From the NCBI RefSeq assembly GCF_963576615.1, contig NC_088712.1:57248010-57312009 (forward strand): DNA of 64,000 nt, in the 5' to 3' direction. This DNA is from Watersipora subatra. Lineage: Eukaryota; Bryozoa; Gymnolaemata; Cheilostomatida; Watersiporidae. Below the pieces are notes generated by a model. That model made no database searches, was not told the origin of the DNA, and was given only the letters and a program-made list of their open reading frames with translations. A program made the translations under genes and the position numbers. Position 1 is the stretch's first letter. Each line of letters starts with the position of its first letter. This document shows, in pieces, positions 39,401-47,475 of the stretch.

Positions 39401-42400
39401 ATGAGTATACAGAAATTTGAGAATTTGGTTGGATTAGTGCAGGTGTTTGCCTATCAAGCTGAATTCCATGAATTTGAACCCTGCACATAGCGACCCTTTG
39501 TGAAGCACTTCTGTTACAAACTATATCATCTTTTCAATATGATGGTTTCAAACAAGACTGCGTGATCAGAGCTTCATAATATAGCAAATAGATTTTTCAT
39601 TTAGAGAATATATACCATTAAAAATAGAAGAATGTTTTTGAATATAAAGAATACATAAGAATGAATGTTTGTAATCTAGTCACCCGGGTTTATACTAACT
39701 ACTAAATGTAACTTGGATGTAATCAGACAGCATGATCATCAACTGATATTGCCATTACTCATTTTAAAGCTGTAAAAAAGGCATTATCAAATAAATAAAT
39801 AAATAAGTAAATAAATAAAAGGTGACTTTTAAATAAACACAAGATGCTGGCAGCGTGAAAATCCATGAACAAAACATAAAACATCCCCCCTATTAACAGC
39901 TGCTTTAGAAAAATTATACTGTGGTTAGGCTTATCGTAGAAGGTAAATGAAATATATGGTAGTTGCATTCAAAGCTCTGATTAAATTTAAACTTCAAGCG
40001 GCTAAGTCAGCATTGCTTCTCAGTCACACGTGTTTGAATCTTACTTCCACCAGCATTCTTACAATTGTCACTAGATTAGCAAAAACCTGCAATAATAAAA
40101 CCTTTTTTATTTTCAGAAGGCATGACTTTATTCTGAAAAACTATGCCTAATTTATGTAAATATATTTTTATCCTCAAAACTATTCATATAAATCTCTTTG
40201 TCAGAGCTCGTGATATTTGGCAGCTGCCATCTTCTTTACTATGATAAGTGCTCGTTCTGTTCGTCTATCCCGAGCCACACTTAAAGTTTTGAAAGACAAA
40301 TTGAGTCACACAAAATGCTATCTCTCAACTTTTGCCATGTTGAATCAAGAGCTTAACAACTGCATTAACTGACAACCAGGTAGTATTGCAGAATAATTTT
40401 ACATATAATTATTACGCCTGAAGATTTCTCACAGGGTGTTAATGAATCTAATATGTAAAATTTTAATATCAACTTGCACAAAATTTTACCAGACTTTGCC
40501 AGAAACTACTAGTATTTTTCTATCATTTGCAATTATTTTTGATGTTTGAGGTGATTTGACTGCCAGGATGTCTCAAGATTACAATCGATAAAACCTGATT
40601 GCAGTTAAAATTCTCATAAGAACAATCCGTGCGAAATGACGTAACTTGTCGCGATTGTTGTTATAGTTGATATCGGCTACTGCGTCGAAGTTGCATTGCT
40701 CCGCGTTTTTATTCTGTTAGTTTCTTTGCAACTACAGATCTCATAATTGCACTTTCCTTGATTTGAGCATTTCAACCACGATCAAATTTTGCCAATTTTG
40801 ATCTTGAAACATGCTGGCAATGAGATCATCTCAAACACCAAAAACATCTCAAATGATGGAAAAGTACAAATACTTTTGAATAAAATTCACTAAAGTTTTG
40901 TGCAGGTTTATCTTTAAAAGCTTTTATTTTTAACTCAAGAGATAATTTTTGAATAACAAAGCAGTTCTTCAGCCTATTACATCGTAGTAAGACAATTCCA
41001 TATTTTCCAGTAAAATAGCGGTTACACTTTAGCTGGTGATCCTCTGTAGAAATATTATTCTTTCCTACTCATGCAGAACCATTTTTATAAGTATGTGACC
41101 CCACTGACAGCACTTTATCTTAGAAATGTCATCTCTACTTATCCATATTCATGAACACCTAGCTGACAAATAAAGGAAACAAACTTACCAAGTTGTGAAC
41201 TCCGTCCTTCCCTAAAACATAAAGACCAAAGTTCATAGGCAATAATCTCCATAACCTTTTGAAAGCTTTAAACTAGATTAAAGGGTATGCATGTAGGTGA
41301 TAAAAAAGAACATTGCCTAGGGAGGTAGGCCTATGTATCTAATCATATCAGCAAGGACAGCAGCCGTGGCTGAGTGGTCTAAAATGCCTGATCGGCAAAC
41401 AACAGGTCAAGGTCAAACTCTTAAAAAAGGCAACTAGAAGTGACAGGAATCACATCCTTAACTTGCTGTTCGCAGCTGGAATGTTATCAATCGCTGAGAT
41501 TTATTTTACAACTGGACACTGACATGTCGACAGAGCTATAGCTTAGGCAATAATGCTCTTATAAATATGCATGACCGCTGTTTGCAGTTAAGCAAGCTTA
41601 ATCTGGGAGGAGTTGCTTACAGACCAAGTTAGTCAGCTAACATTTTAGACTAAAATCAAGCAATGCTTTTAAAACTTTGAACATAAATGTTTTACTATGA
41701 AAAACTGGTAGAATGTATGAAAATGTAACAACAAATTTTAAAATCAAGTGTTTGGCTTTAGGCTGAGCGCAGGTAAAGCTTTTGCTTGGGACCCGCTGCA
41801 GAATAATGTACTAGTTAGTCGGTCTACTAGCTACATGAAGCCAAAAGGAAAAAGGATTGCTATGCAGCAGAAGTGCATCATAATTAGTCAGTCGTGAATA
41901 TTCAGAAACAAGCGATGAATAGCTGCCTCAAGATCCCTACACCCGCTGCACTTTCATCCCTAACACCCGCTGCACTTACTGTATGTTGGAAGCTATTAAA
42001 GATAATTTATGTTATCTTGAAATCCTTTAATTCAAACATGAAAACTACTTGTTAATTTAATTAGTCAAAATAGCCAGAGTTTCGTGTTTACAGCTCTAAT
42101 CACCTGTCACACGCCGAGGAAGCTATCAAAGAATACATAAATCTCTACTGTTTTGCTGGCTGATTTTTGTACTTAATAATGGCTTAAGATACCAAGATAT
42201 CTTGATCGTTCTACTTCCTAGTAGTAAATCTAGGTAAAAAAGCATAAATTGCTTCATTTGTTAAAAGTTAAGTAGATGTATGGGAGGCAAGCTACATATG
42301 CCTATAAGACAAGTGCTCCAAATTCAACTTCTGCCTCGCTCTCTGAAATCTGAACTTCAAGATTTGATCATTTACAGAATTCTCAGCCTGTTTGACATTG

Positions 42401-45400
42401 TGCTATGTGTAATCTTATAAGAAAATAATTAAATGAATGACATTAAACATATTACATAGTTGACTATACATTTACTTAACATAGAGTAAAATAGTTATTG
42501 ATACAATATTTATGACAAATAATAATGTGAAACAAAATAATAATGTGTAAGCAATCCCTCAAAAATCAAGTATGGTATCTGTTTAGCTTACTGCAAACTG
42601 AGGCTGTGTGTGCGTTTGTAACAGTATAGTTGCACAAACAATGGATCTGTGATTTTGACTGGACATGTCTGAGTCTAGTGGTAAAAAACCTTGATGTCTG
42701 GAGACATTTCCAGTTGCAGGGACAAATTTAAGGTTGAATGTAATAGCTGTCACCACTAATGACGTTTTCACGAGAATTGTTTGCAGGTCACGCTTTCTAA
42801 ACCCCTACACCAAGGTCGCTCTCGCAATAATCATAGCATACCAAACAAGGGCAGCAGTTTATATCAGTAAATATATTATATTTAGTTGTGTAAAACTTTG
42901 ACTGTATTACGACCTGTGTTATAATATGTCAACAAAGTTCATAAGAACAGACTTGTGGTAGTTATCTATCTCTCATCTAAATTGCTATACTTCGACATTT
43001 TGTATAATGATGTCAAATGGGATTATATTTGAATTCTTTTTGATGTGATTTTAGATATTTTCTTAAGTTACTGACAATGTCTGGTTACTTTTATGTAGTT
43101 TGTGTCACCGATGACTAGAATGGCAAACAGTAAACTTCAAACTCAGTACATGCGGTTACGGAACTTTTAGTTTATAAAACATAATTATATAGTAGACACC
43201 CCTACAATGTAAATAATCCGTTTCGAGGACGTTCATGTTATAGGTATTTTCTTGTTCTACAAAGCGTGAATAGATTTATATAGCCTCAGCTGTTCCAATC
43301 TTTTTCTAAGCCCACCCCTTTGGCCTTCAAAAAATCAAGCTAAACTTTGATTTACTGACTGTACATTAGTTATGGTATTATTGGTTTGTATCGACAGCTC
43401 TTCTCCTTTTCCTTGTCACTTACATTTGGTTTAGGCTCCATGATTACAATAATTTTATGTTAAGAGGAGTGCACACCTTCAATGTTAATTTAAATCAATT
43501 TTTTTCACTATTTTCCACAGCAAAGTCTATGCTGCAAAGAAAAAGAAACAATATTATGTCTAAAACAAAGTAAAAAAAAAAGCATATATTTACTATAATA
43601 AAACCGACGTTTGTTTGTCCGCTGAAAGACAGACTTGGTAGACATTTACCTTGGTAGACAAAACTAAAACATCTGCTAATAAAGTGGCCTTATATATTTC
43701 TGAATAATTGTGCATCTACATATTATCTTTCCTTTATCGACATACCTGACAATCTCTCACAACACACTAGACTGTCAGAGTACTAGCATATATAATATAG
43801 ATACTCCTATACATAGTTTTTCTCTCAAGTGTGGCAAAAGAAAAGATGATATTTTTAAGGTTAACTGCGTGATTCTGTTTATTCAAATATAATTTGAGAG
43901 CTATAAATTTAGTCTAACAAAAAAGCTATGATTTTTTTATATAAATTGATGCAATAACTTTACACAAATTTCTTTGCATTTCACAAAAAATTGTGTAAAG
44001 TTGAATCTCGTCTTTTGCAAGAGAAGGTTTACATTATTAAAGCATCTATGGTACGTGATTCAGGACAAACGTTAATATTTTCAACTCATTTTGTAACATA
44101 TTAGGTGTTATTTATCATCTCATCTGATGTGTAAAATTGTCATTCGATCTGATAAATTTGGCCGGTGGATAAAACATGGGTTTTTACCTTCTAGCTGATA
44201 AGATTTCATTGGCAATTCTCTCAAGATTGGCAAGTTGAAAACCAGGATCATCTGGAGCAAGCACAGAAAGGTGGATGCTGTGACGAATATCGATTGGAGT
44301 GGCCCTGTGAAGATATACAAAGATCAATGTCAGTTCTGGTCTACTGCCTATACAAATAGAATAGTTGATAACACGAGCAGGAGCTTTGCACTACTGAAGA
44401 GATCAATGCGAGTGCCGACGTAATTGGCTAGTCTGTGCTCAGTAAGTGGTAAGTTTGTAAGTTACCACCGATTTGGTACTTATTCGATTTAGTACTTAAA
44501 AATGAGCTTACCTAAAATTTTAGCCTATCTGGCTAAAAAATATTGATATATTTCTATCATTTGCAATATTTTTTGATGTTTTAAGGAATATGACTGCCAA
44601 AGCCTTTCAAAATCGAAATCAACAAAACTTGACCTCTGTTAAAACACTCAGATGAAAAATACATTCAAAATGACGTCACTAGTGTCTATCGTTGTTATAG
44701 CTGGTATCTATTGCATTCAAGTCGCAGCTAAAATCGTCTCTATTTTATTGGTCTCTTTGCAGCGATAAACGCCATAATCACACTTTTGCTTGATCTGAGC
44801 GTTTCATCCGGGATTAAGTTTTGCTGATTTTAAACTTAAAACATTCTAGCAGTCAGATCTCCTCAAATGTCAAAAGAAATTCCAAATGATAGGAACATTC
44901 CAATAATTTCTGATAAAACCTACTAAAGTTTTGTGCAAGTTAATATTTAACTCAGAATGGATCTCAAACATCTAATAAAAATGCCCAGTTTAAATTATGT
45001 GGTCTTGTCTGTCATTTAACTCTTAAGTAAACTTATAATCTGATATTTGACTAGATGTAACAAACTCGGTTCTTGCATCTACATACTCGCTGACCTTGAT
45101 TTAGATTTAGAAAATTCAGCTATTCGATCAAACTAAACAGTCGATTCTAGCGTAATCGAACTTCCCTTTCCCAGACTTTCAATTGGCCAAACAAAGTGTG
45201 CGTTTGTAAGGGTCTTTTAGGTTAACTTAACAAAGCACACCTTTTGTCTCAATACAGCAATTCCATTTGCTATTAATAAAAAATTGAAACGGATAATTAA
45301 AAATAACCTCAAATGACAAGTGAGTTAAGACTGGTTCACACTGTATCGCCGCTTGTCATCGTTGGTGTCTCGCCATTTTCCGTTGACCACTTGCACCGTA

Positions 45401-46316
45401 AACCGAGCATTGTCGACGCAGCCCGACACTTTGGGAAAGATTGCAGCAGCCAAATCTTTCTGATAGTTCGCCAAGCATTTGCCGAGTATTTGCGACAGCC
45501 TGTGCATTGTGCACTACTTGAGCGATGGTGGCAGGTCATTGCAGATTGCTTGATCTATAATTTTGTGACATTTGCTGCTGGACTAGCATTTCATCATTTC
45601 TATGACCGCATTGTATAATAAGAACTCCATCTTAGAGACTATTTGTTGATGTAAACACGGATGGGTTGCTAATAGTGTGAACAATGTTATTACATACTGT
45701 TATCGAAGTAGTGTGTTATTAACGCGTTATTAAACCAACTTTTAAAACTATAGATTTGGTATAAACTAACGTAAGCAAATCATTGGCATATTTAGGCTGC
45801 CAGTAATTATTCAGTGCTATTACAATCATCAACATTTAAAAACATCCTCCAGTAGTCATCTAGCAACACAAATAGCAGCCATAATCACCATGTACTTGTA
45901 TTTAAGTTTATAGCCTCGAAATTGTAAGTTATTTCCTGTTCTTTAATGCATCACCTTACAACTGCATTCTTTGTATTCACGATTTCCTAAGAATTTGCAT
46001 AAAAATGCTTTTTAAATTCAACAGAGGCTTACTGTACTGAGATAAAATCAGCTCAAACTTATATTTCCAACCTAGAATAACTTAGTGCATTCTGATAATT
46101 GTACTATTTCACCCAACCACTCATAGCGACATATTGTTACACCACAAAAAATATCAAACAAGATTATTATAAAACTAACACTATAGGTCTTAAATTTTGT
46201 AAGCACAGAACAACTAAACAAATGAAAAGTTTTGAAACAAATTTTCTACAAGCTTCTACATACCAAGACATCGAAATTGAGGCAGCGAAGAGAGCTAGAG
46301 CGATAGACATCTTCAT
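17830..46316 (-). CDS. Secreted animal haem peroxidase, complete 17-exon gene
   Basis: Haem enzyme expected to oxidise substrates with H2O2 outside the cell or in secretory compartments. Coding exons, 5' to 3': 46316-46264, 44304-44188, 41211-41189, 38553-38404, 37690-37489, 36635-36487, 34337-34219, 33967-33853, 30511-30408, 29879-29722, 28666-28542, 24017-23947, 21519-21425, 20972-20845, 19975-19838, 19099-18997, 18157-17830. They sum to 2178 nt (725 aa plus TAA), all introns are GT-AG and every junction phase matches. Visible landmarks: signal peptide about 1-18; distal GQFIDHD at 159-165 (His164, with Asp163 in the position that esterifies haem); Ca-site [12 protein letters not shown] 240-251; GDVRNSE 302-308 (Arg305, Glu308 equivalent to the catalytic Arg and haem-linking Glu of mammalian peroxidases); proximal His409 in [14 protein letters not shown] 478-486. 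It has no Ig, LRR or VWC domains, so it is not a peroxidasin; it resembles the short secreted peroxidase type. Residues 635-725 form an unusual Pro/Arg/Tyr tail. A tandem paralogue lies upstream. Exon calls come from reading alone, without transcripts. Confidence 0.93.
18270..18560. repeat. AT-rich palindromic repeat upstream of peroxidase exon 17
   Basis: Alternating AATATCTTTTAGATATTAAT-like units in both orientations form nested hairpins in intron 16, about 110 bp from the exon 17 acceptor. Confidence 0.7.
18997..19099 (-). CDS. Peroxidase exon 16
   Basis: Encodes [20 protein letters not shown] and then [14 protein letters not shown], the QLxxIRxVTLAxxICDN block. Acceptor CCCTTTGTCAG, donor GTAAGT, 103 nt. 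The same exon of the upstream paralogue is also 103 nt with identical phases. Confidence 0.94.
19146..19600. mobile_element. Family A MITE A5, in peroxidase intron 15
   Basis: 455 bp, TTAAAAATGAACTTACACAA to GTGCAAGCTCATCTTTAA. It occupies most of the intron between exons 15 and 16 and ends about 240 bp from exon 15. Confidence 0.88.
19838..19975 (-). CDS. Peroxidase exon 15
   Basis: Encodes [20 protein letters not shown] then [13 protein letters not shown], matching GxxVGPTFACIIxxQFxxLRxGDRFWYE, and ends RRGFTD. Acceptor ACGCAACTGTAG, donor GTAAAA; 1 nt is carried to exon 16, giving FTDAQL across the junction. Upstream in-frame codons (apparent [13 protein letters not shown]) are intron, not a signal peptide. 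Confidence 0.96.
20845..20972 (-). CDS. Peroxidase exon 14
   Basis: Encodes [14 protein letters not shown], a His/Ser-rich GHSHSHRT insert, then [14 protein letters not shown], matching the Y.....DIDLFxGG block of the family. The short HSHSH run is not usual here. Acceptor ATCTCTTTCTAG, donor GTACTT. Confidence 0.95.
21425..21519 (-). CDS. Peroxidase exon 13 (NIQRGRDHG signature)
   Basis: Encodes [14 protein letters not shown] then [18 protein letters not shown]. [17 protein letters not shown] is one of the strongest signatures of animal haem peroxidases. Acceptor TTATGCAACAG, donor GTAAGG, phase 0 in and 2 out. Confidence 0.97.
23211..23258. repeat. Inverted repeat, 18-bp stem
   Basis: GTCGCTCATCAGGTGTCT pairs with AGACATCTGATGAGCGAC (17/18) around a 12-nt loop, in peroxidase intron 12. 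Confidence 0.75.
23300..23625. repeat. TATATTTA microsatellite
   Basis: About 320 bp of TATATATTTATATACAT-type repeat in peroxidase intron 12. The 115-codon open frame across it is low-complexity artefact. Confidence 0.85.
23947..24017 (-). CDS. Peroxidase exon 12
   Basis: Encodes [20 protein letters not shown] then TRG, equivalent to the family GxDxLLRGLxxxPAxxxDxFVT segment. 71 nt, acceptor AACTTTTAG, donor GTAAGT, phase 1 in and 0 out. Confidence 0.93.
24414..25135. mobile_element. Family A MITE A6 with internal expansion, peroxidase intron 11
   Basis: Left arm with GGTGATCTGACAACCAGG, right end AGTTTATCTTTAA. Longer than the 455-bp norm. It contains a 19-bp tandem repeat (ATGCACAACTGCTGACATC-like, about 4 copies, 24889-24965). 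Confidence 0.72.
25244..25818. repeat. 21-bp minisatellite, about 27 copies
   Basis: Unit AACAACACCTGCATAGTGTA plus G or C, 21 bp, with variants at the C/A of ACCTG/ACATG and at GTAG/GTAC. Because 21 is a multiple of 3 and the unit has no stop in several frames, long artefactual open frames appear on both strands. Lies in peroxidase intron 11, directly beyond MITE A6. Confidence 0.95.
28315..28372. repeat. ATATAATATC repeat
   Basis: AT-only short repeat in peroxidase intron 11; a related run occurs at 28840-28925. Confidence 0.6.
28542..28666 (-). CDS. Peroxidase exon 11 (proximal haem ligand)
   Basis: Encodes [15 protein letters not shown] followed by [11 protein letters not shown]. His409 in FRFGHSLI is the proximal iron ligand by family alignment. 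Acceptor TTTCAACAG, donor GTAAGT. Phases 2 in, 1 out. Confidence 0.96.
29240..29385 (-). mobile_element. SINE-like fragment in peroxidase intron 10
   Basis: Minus-strand copy with CAGTCCGATCTGGTGCACCA, a CATGACAGACCATCATGCG segment and a degenerate tRNA-like middle. The tail is lost. Confidence 0.45.
29722..29879 (-). CDS. Peroxidase exon 10
   Basis: Encodes [19 protein letters not shown] and [13 protein letters not shown], matching the ARxIVGAxxQxITYxEFLPxxLG block. Acceptor AATTTTTAG, donor GTGAGT. It ends in AT, which exon 11 G completes to Met397. Confidence 0.96.
30315..30399. repeat. (TA)n microsatellite beside the peroxidase exon 9 donor
   Basis: 85 bp of almost pure TA dinucleotide ending 7 nt short of the GT donor at 30407. 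Confidence 0.95.
30408..30511 (-). CDS. Peroxidase exon 9
   Basis: Encodes [20 protein letters not shown] and [11 protein letters not shown], the family block LTxxHTLxLREHN...LNPHWxDExLYQ. Acceptor TTTTTAATTACAG, donor GTCTGTTG. The donor lies only about 7 nt from a long TA dinucleotide run in the intron. Confidence 0.96.
30680..31260. repeat. AT-rich ATATTA-type low-complexity DNA
   Basis: Long stretch of TATTATATTACA-type words in peroxidase intron 8, with no distinct unit and no coding signal. Confidence 0.55.
32150..32448. mobile_element. Family A MITE A7, truncated, peroxidase intron 8
   Basis: Internal segment and right arm only (ATCAAGTTTTGTCGATTTTA, CATCCTAGCACTCAGACCAC), ending AAGTTAATCTTTAA. 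The left arm is lost. Confidence 0.7.
32590..32801 (+). mobile_element. SINE-like copy in peroxidase intron 8
   Basis: Starts CAGTCTAGTGTGCCATGAGA and GATCATCA, has the tRNA-like GGTGGTCAATTGGCACAGG, and ends in ACAGACAGACAG and TAATTATAGTACAGAT. Confidence 0.55.
33853..33967 (-). CDS. Peroxidase exon 8 (catalytic Arg, Glu)
   Basis: Encodes [20 protein letters not shown] and then [10 protein letters not shown]. By family alignment Arg305 is the catalytic distal arginine and Glu308 the second haem-linking acid (R-x-x-E). Acceptor TTTTGCAG, donor GTCAGC. Phase 0 in; 1 nt out, joined to CT to give Ala310. Confidence 0.95.
34219..34337 (-). CDS. Peroxidase exon 7 (calcium-site segment)
   Basis: Encodes [18 protein letters not shown], the highly conserved [13 protein letters not shown] segment that in mammalian peroxidases contributes to the Ca2+ site, then [13 protein letters not shown]. 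Acceptor TTTTGTAG, donor GTATGT, ending in phase 0. Confidence 0.96.
35299..35369. repeat. 14-bp tandem repeat, about 5 copies
   Basis: Unit TATGCATGTTACGT with minor changes, in peroxidase intron 6. Confidence 0.85.
35831..35917. repeat. Near-perfect hairpin, arms about 37 bp
   Basis: ACACTGCATCTGATAGATTA (35848-35867) pairs perfectly with TAATCTATCAGATGCAGTGT (35881-35900). An outer AAGATAATGATTTTAAG pairs with ATTCATTATCTT with few mismatches. 13-nt loop. In peroxidase intron 6. Confidence 0.9.
36487..36635 (-). CDS. Peroxidase exon 6
   Basis: Encodes [24 protein letters not shown] and [12 protein letters not shown], matching the CC...C.PI.I..DDP.F....C.PF.RS segment of the family with its disulphide cysteines. 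Phases 2 in, 1 out. Acceptor ATCAACAG, donor GTGAAT. A 150-bp tandem duplication sits about 55 nt upstream of the acceptor. Confidence 0.95.
36691..36978. repeat. Two-copy tandem duplication, unit about 150 bp
   Basis: AGTAAATCCGTCCGGTTGGA at 36691 and AGTAAGTCCGTCTTGGTAGA at 36841 start two aligned copies sharing GGCCTCTCAAAGACAACAG and TTGTTCTTTGAACACAGTGA. In peroxidase intron 5, ending about 55 nt before the exon 6 acceptor. Confidence 0.82.
37489..37690 (-). CDS. Peroxidase exon 5 (distal haem site)
   Basis: Carries [12 protein letters not shown] and [24 protein letters not shown] holds the distal histidine (His164) and the neighbouring Asp that forms a haem ester in this family. The donor is GTATGC at 37488, chosen because its phase (2) fits exon 6. 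Reading through would add an intronic stretch (ending in RFTL and a stop) with no family similarity. Confidence 0.95.
38267..38296. repeat. Perfect 30-bp palindrome
   Basis: AGGTGATTGTACAT followed by ATATGTACAATCACCT, identical to its own reverse complement. In peroxidase intron 4 (exon 4 is at 38404). Confidence 0.9.
38404..38553 (-). CDS. Peroxidase exon 4 (start of catalytic domain)
   Basis: Encodes [20 protein letters not shown] then [21 protein letters not shown], the classic opening of the animal peroxidase domain (Y/F-R-T/S-x-D-G-x-C-N-N, then N-P-x-x-G-A-A-x-T-P). Acceptor ATTTTAG, donor GTAGGT, 1 nt carried into exon 5 to make Gly115. Confidence 0.95.
38937..39022. repeat. Three-copy 24-29-bp repeat with palindromic ends
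   Basis: CATGCTGTGGAAGAAGGCCC and ACAGCATG-type units repeated three times; CCACAGCATG and CATGCTGTGG are complementary. Confidence 0.75.
39245..39379. repeat. Cluster of AT-rich hairpins
   Basis: GCGAGAATATTT occurs in both orientations (39256-39325). ATATTTGATGTTAACTATA (39336-39354) pairs perfectly with 39361-39379 across a 6-nt loop. Confidence 0.85.
39787..39821. repeat. (AATA)n microsatellite
   Basis: AAATAAATAAATAAGTAAAT run in peroxidase intron 3. Confidence 0.85.
40190..40440 (-). mobile_element. SINE-like copy in peroxidase intron 3
   Basis: Minus orientation. Contains the GTGAGAAATCTTCAGGCGTA and ATAATTAT block at one end and a degenerate tRNA-like centre. Confidence 0.42.
40463..40917. 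mobile_element. Family A MITE A8, peroxidase intron 3
   Basis: 455 bp, from TTAATATCAACTTGCACAA to TTGTGCAGGTTTATCTTTAA. Near-intact arms with GACTGCCAGGATGTCTCAAG. Confidence 0.88.
41189..41211 (-). CDS. Peroxidase exon 3, 23-nt microexon
   Basis: A 23-nt exon between acceptor TGTTTTAG and donor GTAAGTTTG. It completes Arg from exon 2 (AG+G), encodes EGRSSQL, and supplies the G that with exon 4 CT makes Ala. Without it exons 2 and 4 would not join in frame (phase 2 against a need for phase 1). Both splice sites are strong. Confidence 0.77.
41348..41430 (+). repeat. tRNA-derived repeat head (Leu-like)
   Basis: GCAGCCGTGGCTGAGTGGTC (A-box-like TGGCTGAGTGG) followed about 45 nt later by GGTCAAGGTCAAACTC (B-box-like). 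The acceptor stem does not close and no CCA-proximal pairing is seen, so this is a SINE head and not a functional tRNA gene. In peroxidase intron 2, just upstream of the microexon. Confidence 0.5.
41934..41976. repeat. Two-copy 22-bp repeat
   Basis: CCCTACACCCGCTGCACTTTCA and CCCTAACACCCGCTGCACTTAC side by side in peroxidase intron 2. Confidence 0.65.
43595..43790 (-). mobile_element. SINE-like copy in peroxidase intron 2
   Basis: Minus orientation: AGTACTCTGACAGTCTAGTG, TTGTGAGAGATTGTCAGG at the head, and the GACAAACAAACGTCGGTTTT and ATTATAGTA tail. Confidence 0.5.
44188..44304 (-). CDS. Peroxidase exon 2 (propeptide-like)
   Basis: Acceptor TATATCTTCACAG, donor GTAAAA, phases 2 in and 2 out. 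It reads [19 protein letters not shown] and then a helical stretch rich in Ala, Leu and Glu, in the place where the family has a poorly conserved propeptide. Phase agreement on both sides supports it; there is no conserved motif of its own. Confidence 0.82.
44496..44950. mobile_element. Family A MITE A9, peroxidase intron 1
   Basis: 455 bp, TTAAAAATGAGCTTACC to TTGTGCAAGTTAATATTTAA. Retains an intact TGACGTCA palindrome at 44671. Confidence 0.86.
45333..45679. mobile_element. Putative MITE, GC-rich, in peroxidase intron 1
   Basis: Bounded by GTTCACACT and AGTGTGAAC, with a distinctly CpG-rich interior (ATCGCCGC, GTCGACGC). Open on both strands for about 100 and 67 codons, but with no recognisable protein. 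Only one copy is seen here. Confidence 0.42.
46264..46316 (-). CDS. Peroxidase exon 1 (signal peptide)
   Basis: Encodes [18 protein letters not shown], a Lys-Met start followed by a hydrophobic core, as expected for an export signal. Donor GTATGT at 46263. It ends in phase 2 (TG), which exon 2 completes with G to give Trp18. An in-frame ATG at 46352 would add 12 charged residues (MDGKEDRESEFT) and spoil the signal peptide, so the 46316 start is preferred; ATG at 46310 is also possible. Confidence 0.72.
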
Positions 46317-46385
46317 CGTGAATTCACTTTCTCTGTCCTCCTTGCCATCCACTAGTCAGCTGGTCTGCCTCTACCAGAAACTCAA

Positions 46386-46420
46386 TTAATAAATACAGTG
46401 TCAGATGAAGTGAACCAATC
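46386..46420 (-). promoter_or_regulatory. Candidate core promoter of the peroxidase gene
   Basis: On the minus strand an inverted CCAAT motif (ATTGG, 46419-46415) is followed by TATTTATTAA (around 46395-46386), about 70-80 nt before the ATG at 46316. Spacing is plausible for a TATA-like promoter with a short leader. There is no transcript start evidence. Confidence 0.33.
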
Positions 46421-46884
46421 ACAAGCCTTGCAGCCTGTAACCATAGTAACGAGGTATTTGCTGTGCCTGTCTTAACGCAGATCATTACAGACGTACGGCT
46501 GCCTTCTAAGATGAGTTATCTGTTGGATCAGGAAGTCCGCTTTTCTAGTACGTTGGCCAAACGCAAAGAGAGCCTAGTTTGATAAGATCTAGACAGTTTC
46601 AAGCCTCACTGAGCTTTCTTCAACTATAGATGGTCAGTTTCTTAGTTCCATCAACTACATGTGTAGATTGTTGTGCAACCGCTAGCATTGTAAGGTCTGC
46701 CAATATCAGTCAGCAAGTGTTTAATTCAAGTTTGAAAAGCATAACATTTCTGTATTATGGCAGACAAACATTTTTAATCTCAAGCTAACATTTTGAAAGT
46801 AAATATATTAAAATATGCTAAACGCTCGCAAAAAAATATAATAAAATATATTAAAATATATAGTAAATATATTAAAATATGGTA

Positions 46885-47475
46885 AATTGTACTAGATTTT
46901 ATTTAAAAGTTTTGGTATCTTCCATCATTTGCTATTGATTTTTATGTTTAAAGACATTTGACTGCCAGGATGCTTCAAGATGAAAATAGACAAAACTTTA
47001 TCGTGATTAAAATTTTCAGAGGAAAATATGTGTGAAATGATGTCACTAGTTGCTATAGTTACTAAAATTGATATTTGCTATTGTGTTCAAGTTGTAGCAT
47101 CACGTGTCTCTAATCTGTTGGTCTCTTTGCTGCTATGGACGCAATAATCACATTTTTGTAACATGACATTACACTATGTTAACGAATATCACATTTTCAT
47201 GATGTTATCATTGTGATAGCTGATATCGGGTTTTGTGTTCGAGTTGATACATTACACAACTCTATTCTGTCGATCTTTTTGTAATTATAAATGCCGTAAT
47301 CACATTTTTGCTAGATCTGAGTGTTTTAACCGCGATCAAGCTTTTTCGATTTTAATCTTAAAACATCTCGACAATCAAATCACCTCAAACATAAAAAACA
47401 ATCGCAAATAATAGAAAAATATTGATATTTTCTGACAAAAACCTAATAACTTTTTGTGCAAGTTTACATTTTACA
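46885..47475. mobile_element. Family A MITE A10, upstream of the peroxidase gene
   Basis: Left arm GACTGCCAGGATGCTTCAAG, right arm AAACATCTCGACAATCAAAT. Longer than the norm because part of the central segment is present twice. It lies about 570 bp upstream of the peroxidase ATG; the exact ends have decayed. Confidence 0.72.

Noticed and set aside
45325..45618. Protein-coding gene in the GC-rich block of intron 1
   Set aside because: Both strands are open, no family is recognisable, there are no splice sites, and the block is bounded by short inverted repeats. A mobile element fits better.
46317..46352. Upstream in-frame ATG for peroxidase exon 1
   Set aside because: It would place MDGKEDRESEFT before the hydrophobic core and weaken the export signal. 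The ATG at 46316 gives a standard signal peptide, though only 5'-end data can settle it.
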